Under the pieces are notes generated by a model. That model made no database searches and had not been told where the DNA came from. It saw only the letters and a program-made list of their open reading frames with translations. A stretch of 64,000 nt of DNA from positions 1 through 64,000 of the forward strand of contig CAZEBW010000008.1 in assembly GCA_964510205.1 (NCBI GenBank), given 5' to 3'. Each line of letters opens with the position of its first letter. The stretch's first letter is position 1. This DNA comes from CAZEBW01 sp964510205. GTDB taxonomy: Bacteria > Chloroflexota > Anaerolineae > VGOG01. This document shows positions 58,046 through 64,000 of the stretch, in pieces. A program made the translations under genes and the position numbers.

Positions 58046-59220
58046 GCGATTCCACCAAGAGCGCTTTGAAAGCTGAGGATGGGCGATTTCAGACCGACGG
58101 CGTGCTCACCATCGCCGCGGCGCACGCGGTGCACGATACTTATACCGCCTTCCTGGCCCCTCTCCTGCCGGCCTTCATCGCCAACCTAACCCTGTCCAAG
58201 ACCGAGGCCGGGCTGCTGTCGGTGTTCATGCAGGGACCGTCGCTGCTCCAGCCCTTCATCGGCCACCTGGCCGACCGGGTCAGCCTGCGATACTTTGTCA
58301 TCCTGGCCCCCGCACTGACCGGCGCGATGATGAGCCTGTTGGGCGTGGCGCCGGGCTACGGGATGCTGGCCCTGCTCTTGATGGTGGCCGGCCTGAGCTC
58401 GGCCGGGCTGCACGCCGTGGCGCCGGTGATCGCCGGCAACCTGTCGGGGCGCAGCCTGGGGCGGGGCATGGGATTCTGGATGGTCGGCGGCGAGTTGGGC
58501 CGCACCCTGGGCCCCATCGTCATCGTCAGCGCCGTCCGCCTGCTGGGCCTGGGAGGTACGCCGTGGTTGATGGTCGGCGGCTTCCTGGCCTCGGTCCTGC
58601 TGTACGTCCGTCTTAGAGATGTGCCCACGCAGCCTGTCAACGCTGGTCAGGGACTCCCCTGGCGGCAGGCGCTGCGGGGCATGGGGCCGCTCTTGCTCCC
58701 CCTGGTGGGCATCATCGTGGCGCGTTTGTTCATGACTAGATCGCTGACCACTTATCTGCCCATTTTCCTGAGCGAGGAGGGCGCTGACCTCTGGCTCGCC
58801 GGCGCTTCTCTGTCGCTCCTGGAAGCGGGGGGCGTGGTGGGCGCGTTGCTGGGGGGCGCGATGAGCGACCGGCTGGGCCGCCGACTGGTTCTGTCTATCT
58901 CCATGCTGACCACGCCGCTTCTCCTGTTCGCCTTTCTGGCCAGCGACGGCTGGCTTCGGTTCTTGATTCTGCTGGTGATGGGTTTCACGGCCCTCTCCGT
59001 CACGCCCGTCATCATGGCTCTGGTGCAGGAGAGCTTTCCCGACAACCGCGCCCTGGCCAACGGCGTCTACATGTCGCTGAGCTTCGTTCTCGGCTCGGTG
59101 GTGGTCGTGGTGCTGGGGGCGATGGGCGACCTGTTCGGCCTGCGCCTGGCATTCACCGCCAGCGCGGTCATTACGTTGGTGGGGCTGCCTCTCATTTTCC
59201 TGCTGCCGAGACGGCGCTGA
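58042..59220 (+). CDS. Major facilitator superfamily transporter (Fsr-like)
   Basis: The 392-residue membrane protein has ~12 helices. The MFS loop motif GHLADRVSLRYF lies after helix 2 and GAMSDRLGRRLVL after helix 8. The overall pattern resembles fosmidomycin-resistance-type exporters. ATG 58042 overlaps the amidase stop (ATGA); the longer upstream frame is out of context. Direction of transport and substrate are unknown. Confidence 0.9.
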   Translation: MSDSTKSALKAEDGRFQTDGVLTIAAAHAVHDTYTAFLAPLLPAFIANLTLSKTEAGLLSVFMQGPSLLQPFIGHLADRVSLRYFVILAPALTGAMMSLLGVAPGYGMLALLLMVAGLSSAGLHAVAPVIAGNLSGRSLGRGMGFWMVGGELGRTLGPIVIVSAVRLLGLGGTPWLMVGGFLASVLLYVRLRDVPTQPVNAGQGLPWRQALRGMGPLLLPLVGIIVARLFMTRSLTTYLPIFLSEEGADLWLAGASLSLLEAGGVVGALLGGAMSDRLGRRLVLSISMLTTPLLLFAFLASDGWLRFLILLVMGFTALSVTPVIMALVQESFPDNRALANGVYMSLSFVLGSVVVVVLGAMGDLFGLRLAFTASAVITLVGLPLIFLLPRRR

Positions 59221-59239
59221 ACCCCCGCGATGAGAGGGC

Positions 59240-59311
59240 GAAGCCCTGCTGGGCTAGGGTTTTAGCCCGCAGGGCTTGGTTCTTTCAGCCCTGAGCTTTA
59301 GCTCAGGGCGA
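59240..59311. repeat. Two palindromes after the MFS gene
   Basis: AAGCCCTGCTGGGCTA/TTAGCCCGCAGGGCTT and AGCCCTGAGCT/AGCTCAGGGC form two adjacent hairpins in the gap before the lipoprotein. They are probably repeats, with possible terminator use. Confidence 0.6.
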
Positions 59312-59351
59312 TGGCGCGGGTTGAGGGTGTGAGCGAAAGGAGTTAGCCATC

Positions 59352-62300
59352 GTGTTACAGAAACGAATAGCTTGGGTCATGGGCCTGATGGTGCTGGCGC
59401 TGGCGGCGGCCTGTGGCGCCAGCCTGGCTTCCCAGCAACCCACAGTTGCCATCCCCGAACCCGCTACCGTCTCCGAGCCCGCTAACACCGCCGCCACCGC
59501 TTCCAGCTCCATCACCGTCTCCGGCACCGTCACCGGACCCGGCGGCCCCGTGCCCGATGCCCGAATCAACGTTGGCTCGCCCCAGGACTGGGCGGAGGCA
59601 ACCACGGACGCCGCCGGTTTCTACAGCCTGTCCATCGAAACCGACGGCGAACTCTGGTTCCACGTGCGCCCCCCAATCTCCACCCGCCTGAGTCAGGCCT
59701 TTCGCTGGATGTATGAGGTCACGGGCGACGTCACGGCAGATTTCACAGTTGTCCCTGGACATCTGCTCTCCCTTCGGGTCACCGACCGTGGAGGCGCGCC
59801 CGTGTTCGCAGGCTGGTTGTCGGTGAACTCCCTGAACCCCGCCGAGAACTGGTGGTACGAGATGGATTGGGACGAGGCCAGCCAGCGCTACCTGGCCGTG
59901 TTCCAGCCCGGCATCTACTACGCGACGACCCACGGCGTGCCGCAAGGCTACTACGAGACGACGGCGGCCTTCGACCTGCGGGAGGGCGATGTGATGGGGG
60001 AGATGCCCCTCAGAACCACCTACGTCCACCCGATTCCATACGAGCCGCCCGATGCTGCGAAAATCACCATTGGCCCCGTTGACGGTTTAGGCGAGGCCGT
60101 GGTGACGGGAGCGCCGGGCGCTGCCCTGCCCCTGGCCTACGTGCTGCTGGTCAACCTAAACTCCACTCACCAGGCTTACACCACCTCTGAGGGCGATGGC
60201 AGCTTCAGTGCCCAGATTTACGCCCCGCCCGGCTCCGCCGTCATGATCAAGCACGGGCCGCCCGTCGATTGGCGCTGGAAGGATCTCGACATAGGCATAC
60301 AAGATGGCATCAACCCCTTCCCAGGCGCCATCGTCAACGTGCCGCACCAACACAGCGGCGACGCGTTCAGCGCGCCCTTCGCCGCCGCCGGGGCCATAGA
60401 CTACGGCATCAACGACCCCGTGTACGGCAACTACGTCCACTCGGCCTGGGCCATCACAGGCGCCATCGGCCCGGTGGTCGTGGAGGGGGAGTGGACGCGG
60501 GTGCTGACGGGCGCCTACGATGGCCGGGTGGTGCCCGGCCTGTACCTGGGCGGTCTCAACTGGACCCACCCTGCGCTGGGCGATTTGGACGACGACGGCG
60601 ACCTGGACCTGCTGATCGGCGAACAATTTGGCCGCCTGGTGCTGTATCTAAATCAAGGCCACGCCGCATCGCCCGATTGGCAATTCGAGACGGATGAGTA
60701 TGCGGGCGTCGTCGCTGGCTGGTGGGCCTATCCGGCCCTGGCCGACGTGACCGGCGACGGTGCCTCCGACCTATTAGTGGGAACGGGCGATGGCAGAGTG
60801 ATCGTCCATTATAGTGACAGCACGCCTGACGTCACCCTGACCGCCGGCCACGGCGCGGCCCCCGCCCTGGCCGATCTCGACAACGACGGCGATCTCGATC
60901 TGCTGGTCGGGCACCAGGGCGGCACCCTCTACCATTTCAAGAACACGGGCACGCCCACCAGCCCGGCCTGGACGCAGCAGACCAGCAGCTACGCCAACAT
61001 CAGCGAGGAGGGGGAGGGGATTCAGCCGGCTTTCGTGGACCTCGACGGCGACTCTGATCTCGACCTGCTGATTGGGCTGTGTGGGCAACTGGTCTGGTAT
61101 GAACGGGGTGGCACGCCCGTGAATCCCACCTGGACGCGCCAGGCCGATGACCCGATTGGCTATGGCGGTGGCAGTTGCGGCACTAGCCCCGGCGTGGGCG
61201 ACTGGGACGGCGACGGCGACGCCGATCTGGTCACCGGCGAGCATTGGGGTGTGCTGCGGTTTTTCCGCAACGACATTTCCACCCTCACCCCAACCCTCTC
61301 CCTCGCAGGGAGAGGGAGTCTTCCCCCCTCCCTCCCAGGGAGGGGACGGGGGAGGGTGGATGCTCACCTCACCGAACCATCTTCCTGGAGCGAACAGGCG
61401 TTTGTGTTCCCCTTCGACCTGGCGGGCGACAGCGCCCCCGCCCTGGCCGACTGGGACGGCGACGGCGACGCCGATCTGGTCACCGGCGAACATTGGGGGA
61501 ATCTGCGCTTCTTCCGCAATGGCATTTCCACCCTCACCCCAACCCTCTCCCTGCAAGGGAGAGGGAGTCTTCCCCCCTCCCTCCCAGGGAGGGGCCGGGG
61601 GAGGGTGGATGCTCACCTCACCGAACCATCTTCCTGGAGCGAACAGGCGTTTGTGTTCCCCTTCGACCTGGCGGGCGACAGCGCCCCCGCCCTGGCCGAC
61701 TGGGACAACGACGGCGACCTGGATCTGCTGATCGGCCAGGCCCACGGCCAGGTACACCAGTTCACCAACGTCGGCACGGCGGCCAGCCCCGACTGGCGGC
61801 CCGACGGCGTGCTGCTGACCCTGCCCTGGACCAATCATCCGCACCCCTTCCCCACCTTTGCCGACGTGGATGGTGACAACGACTACGACCTGTTCATCGG
61901 CGAGGGCAGTTGGGAGGGACCAGAGGCCGGCGGCAACATCCGTTTCTATCGCAACGACGGCACACCCACGACGCCCAACTGGTCACTGGTCACTGATAAC
62001 TGGCTCGACTTGGACGTGGGCGGCTGGAGTAGACCTGCCTTCGCGGACGTGGACGACGACGGCGATCTCGACCTGTTCATCGGCGACGAGGCGGGTACGC
62101 TGACCTTCGTCGAGAACACCGGCACACCCACCGCGCCAGCCTGGGCCGCGCCGGTGCAGCCCTACGCCGATCTTCACCTGGGCAAGTACAGCGCGCCCGC
62201 CTTCTTTGACGTGGACCAGGATGGCGACCTGGACTTGCTGGTCGGCCTGGGCAACGGTTCGCTGGCCTACGTTCGCAACACGGGCACGGCGCAGAGTCCG

Positions 62301-64000
62301 GCGTGGAAACTGGTGACGACTTTGCACCCCGAGATTGGAGTTGGCGAGCACGCCACACCCACGGCTGCCGACCTCAACGGCGACGGAAAGCCCGACCTGC
62401 TCATCGGCGATGGCGACGGCGGCTTGAATCTGTATCTCTACCAGGGTCCCGGCGCGCCGCCAGAAGCCCCCCACACGTATGCGCCCGGCGACCCGTTCCA
62501 CATCGAAGGCACGGTGCGCCTGTACAGTCAGGCTATCACTGCGACCACCGACTTGGACGCCATCACCGTGAATGGCTGGATGAGCCTGATGATGCTGTTC
62601 AACGGGAGCGGCCATTCCCTGGCGTCGGAGAACTTTTTCATGTCAACCCTGCTCACGCCCAGCGGATTCCCCATCCAGCGCGTTGAGCGGCCCGTAGAGG
62701 ACATGGGCATCGGTTTCAGCGTTGACGGTTTCCGCTATGCGGGCGGTCACGCCGTCGAGGGCGAGTTTGTGGTCGGCGGCCGCCTGCCGCAGGATTTGCT
62801 CCCTGGAACCTACCGACCGATGGTGTACCTGGATTTCGAGGGCGTGCCCGCCGGTGACGGTTGGGTGGCGGCCAACGTGGGCTACTTCACCATCCAGCCG
62901 CACGAAGCGGCTCTGGCTCCCATCACCGTAGGGCAAATTGGCAATTTGCCCCACCTGGTCTGGCGGCTGCTGATGGACAACCACGTGCAGGGCACGCGGG
63001 GCGCTGGGGCGCGAGAGGACAGGGGGAGGTTCGAACTGGCCTCGCAGATTGTCTCCCAGGGCGCGCCCTACTATGCCCCGCCGCTGGACGTGCACACCGG
63101 CCAGCCCATCACCTATCGGCTGGAGCCTTTTCTGCCCATCATCTCGCGCTCCGACAGAAACATGCCCTGCCCGCCGCTGATTCCCTTCGACCTGCCGGGC
63201 GGCCAACTGAGCGTCCTGATTCAGAAGCCCGATGGGACGGTCGCTGACCTGGGCAGCGAACCCTTCGCCCAGTCCTTCCACCGCAGCATGACCACTCGCG
63301 CCGGCCACGACCTCAACAGCGGCACGATGCAGTTGGAGGACGTCTATTCGCTCAAGGCGGCCTCCGATCGGTTCCGGGTCACATTCGATCAATATGGCCA
63401 CCACGTCATCACCATGAGCGGCACGGTCAGCGATATTTGGGGCAACAGCTACACCGGCGGCGGGACATACGATTTGTGGATCGCCCACCCGCTGGACATT
63501 GACCCCGGCGTCCTGCCCGGCACCCCGCTGGCCGTGGGCGACGCCTTCAACCCAGCAATGCAATTCTACCCCCGCGTCCCCGCCGACGTAACCCTCACTC
63601 TAACCCTCTACCCCGACTCCGACCCGGCCCAGGCCATCACTCAGACCATCACCGGTCAGGCCAACGACTACGGCTATTTCAGCACACGCAATACGCAATA
63701 CGCAATATCCAATACCCAATATCCAATGTCCCTTACCCACCCAGGCGAACTCCGCCTTGATCTTACCGCCGCCTACACCGCCCCCAACGGCACGCTCTAC
63801 ATGGGCGCCATGACCTGGGGCGGGGTGGTCATGACCCCTGAGAACGAAGCCGCTCTCATCGCGCATGGTCGGCGCGGCTTGGACAGCCTCCCCTACATCC
63901 CTAACCACTGGTTCGTCAACAGCCGCGATTTGAACATCCCAGAGGGGGCTATATCGCACAGCCTCAATCCCTACTACAACGGCGACATCTACTGGAGCCG
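59352..64000 (+). CDS. Giant FG-GAP/VCBS-repeat lipoprotein (3' end outside window)
   Basis: GTG 59352 behind AAGGAG opens at least 1549 codons without a stop. There is a lipobox (VLALAAACGAS) and a carboxypeptidase-regulatory-like domain (TVTGPGGPVPDARINV). More than ten FG-GAP/VCBS units with calcium-binding DxDxDGDxD loops follow (DLDDDGDLDLLIG, DWDGDGDADLVTG and others, ~residues 395-1030), then a long uncharacterised region. FG-GAP repeats build seven-bladed propellers for surface binding. Three kinds of foreign-looking repeat are read in frame. It is probably a cell-surface protein; the ligand is unknown. Confidence 0.88.
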   Translation, partial: MLQKRIAWVMGLMVLALAAACGASLASQQPTVAIPEPATVSEPANTAATASSSITVSGTVTGPGGPVPDARINVGSPQDWAEATTDAAGFYSLSIETDGELWFHVRPPISTRLSQAFRWMYEVTGDVTADFTVVPGHLLSLRVTDRGGAPVFAGWLSVNSLNPAENWWYEMDWDEASQRYLAVFQPGIYYATTHGVPQGYYETTAAFDLREGDVMGEMPLRTTYVHPIPYEPPDAAKITIGPVDGLGEAVVTGAPGAALPLAYVLLVNLNSTHQAYTTSEGDGSFSAQIYAPPGSAVMIKHGPPVDWRWKDLDIGIQDGINPFPGAIVNVPHQHSGDAFSAPFAAAGAIDYGINDPVYGNYVHSAWAITGAIGPVVVEGEWTRVLTGAYDGRVVPGLYLGGLNWTHPALGDLDDDGDLDLLIGEQFGRLVLYLNQGHAASPDWQFETDEYAGVVAGWWAYPALADVTGDGASDLLVGTGDGRVIVHYSDSTPDVTLTAGHGAAPALADLDNDGDLDLLVGHQGGTLYHFKNTGTPTSPAWTQQTSSYANISEEGEGIQPAFVDLDGDSDLDLLIGLCGQLVWYERGGTPVNPTWTRQADDPIGYGGGSCGTSPGVGDWDGDGDADLVTGEHWGVLRFFRNDISTLTPTLSLAGRGSLPPSLPGRGRGRVDAHLTEPSSWSEQAFVFPFDLAGDSAPALADWDGDGDADLVTGEHWGNLRFFRNGISTLTPTLSLQGRGSLPPSLPGRGRGRVDAHLTEPSSWSEQAFVFPFDLAGDSAPALADWDNDGDLDLLIGQAHGQVHQFTNVGTAASPDWRPDGVLLTLPWTNHPHPFPTFADVDGDNDYDLFIGEGSWEGPEAGGNIRFYRNDGTPTTPNWSLVTDNWLDLDVGGWSRPAFADVDDDGDLDLFIGDEAGTLTFVENTGTPTAPAWAAPVQPYADLHLGKYSAPAFFDVDQDGDLDLLVGLGNGSLAYVRNTGTAQSPAWKLVTTLHPEIGVGEHATPTAADLNGDGKPDLLIGDGDGGLNLYLYQGPGAPPEAPHTYAPGDPFHIEGTVRLYSQAITATTDLDAITVNGWMSLMMLFNGSGHSLASENFFMSTLLTPSGFPIQRVERPVEDMGIGFSVDGFRYAGGHAVEGEFVVGGRLPQDLLPGTYRPMVYLDFEGVPAGDGWVAANVGYFTIQPHEAALAPITVGQIGNLPHLVWRLLMDNHVQGTRGAGAREDRGRFELASQIVSQGAPYYAPPLDVHTGQPITYRLEPFLPIISRSDRNMPCPPLIPFDLPGGQLSVLIQKPDGTVADLGSEPFAQSFHRSMTTRAGHDLNSGTMQLEDVYSLKAASDRFRVTFDQYGHHVITMSGTVSDIWGNSYTGGGTYDLWIAHPLDIDPGVLPGTPLAVGDAFNPAMQFYPRVPADVTLTLTLYPDSDPAQAITQTITGQANDYGYFSTRNTQYAISNTQYPMSLTHPGELRLDLTAAYTAPNGTLYMGAMTWGGVVMTPENEAALIAHGRRGLDSLPYIPNHWFVNSRDLNIPEGAISHSLNPYYNGDIYWS
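61200..61697 (+). repeat. Tandem duplication of a 249-bp FG-GAP unit
   Basis: Units 61200-61448 and 61449-61697 are almost identical, including a C/G-rich palindrome of ~80 bp at the same place in each. They encode 83 residues each, with the palindrome translated as STLTPTLSL...PPSLPGRGRGR. Confidence 0.9.
62928..62954. repeat. 27-bp palindromic repeat inside the FG-GAP gene
   Basis: GTAGGGCAAATTGGCAATTTG plus CCCCAC matches the reverse complement of the intergenic repeat at 24331-24357 in 26 of 27 positions. It is read as VGQIGNLPH. Confidence 0.85.
63684..63732 (+). repeat. Seven in-frame heptamers in the FG-GAP gene
   Basis: Units ACACGCA, ATACGCA, ATACGCA, ATATCCA, ATACCCA, ATATCCA and ATGTCCC are read as TRNTQYAISNTQYPMS. 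They share ISNTQYP with the heptamer insert of the cytochrome gene at 50812-50867. Confidence 0.88.

Overview
This is a bacterial chromosome segment that most resembles Chloroflexota (Anaerolineae-like). The pointers are a ThrRS without a TGS domain behind a T-box leader, SpoVS in a non-sporulation setting, lipoproteins with VPVEVTR/VEKEV-type N-terminal repeats, a siroheme-dependent heme pathway, and many short palindromic and heptameric repeats. The assignment is inferred from gene content and not from a phylogeny.

Region 1 (1-19 kb) is mostly information processing: dnaA, spoVS, a PHP phosphoesterase, ricT, holB, tRNA-Val(GAC), a small DUF5647-like protein, T-box-thrS, infC-rpmI-rplT, a SpoU rRNA methyltransferase, a PolIII-epsilon/DinG helicase fusion, a solitary two-lobed DNA methyltransferase, efp, CarD- and DksA-type regulators, and a four-S1-domain protein with a long acidic tail.

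Region 2 (19-36 kb) is a respiratory locus. A histidine kinase with two CxxCH motifs in its sensor and a NarL-type regulator precede an ArsR regulator, a Tat-exported molybdopterin oxidoreductase, a four-cluster ferredoxin and an NrfD/ActC-type quinone-site membrane protein. CBS and SPFH proteins follow, then c-type cytochromes with 7, 8, 10 and 5 CxxCH motifs. The 8-heme protein is a lipoprotein resembling the hydroxylamine oxidoreductase family. The 10-heme gene is frameshifted and the 5-heme gene carries an in-frame stop.

Region 3 (33-50 kb) makes and attaches the heme that these cytochromes need: ccmE (Cys-type), ccmF, ccmA, ccmB, ccmC and a ccmD-like microprotein. Interleaved with them are precorrin-2 dehydrogenase, hemA, a CcsA/HemX-like gene, hemC, cobA-hemD, ahbC, hemB, ahbD, a fused ahbA-ahbB and hemL. 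This is nearly the whole alternative (siroheme-dependent) route from glutamyl-tRNA to heme, largely as overlapping ATGA-coupled genes.

Region 4 (50-64 kb) is accessory: a YVTN-propeller/diheme cytochrome; a small SLATT-NUDIX-TIR group whose TIR gene is truncated; DegV; a CmpB-type membrane protein between two copies of a repeat; an aminotransferase; a GatC-like/amidase/MFS operon; and a very large FG-GAP lipoprotein that runs off the window end.

Several repeat families are scattered throughout. One is a 101-bp MITE-like element in three copies, each flanked by a 9-bp target duplication; one copy sits inside another repeat family. Heptamer and palindromic repeats have also entered reading frames without breaking them.
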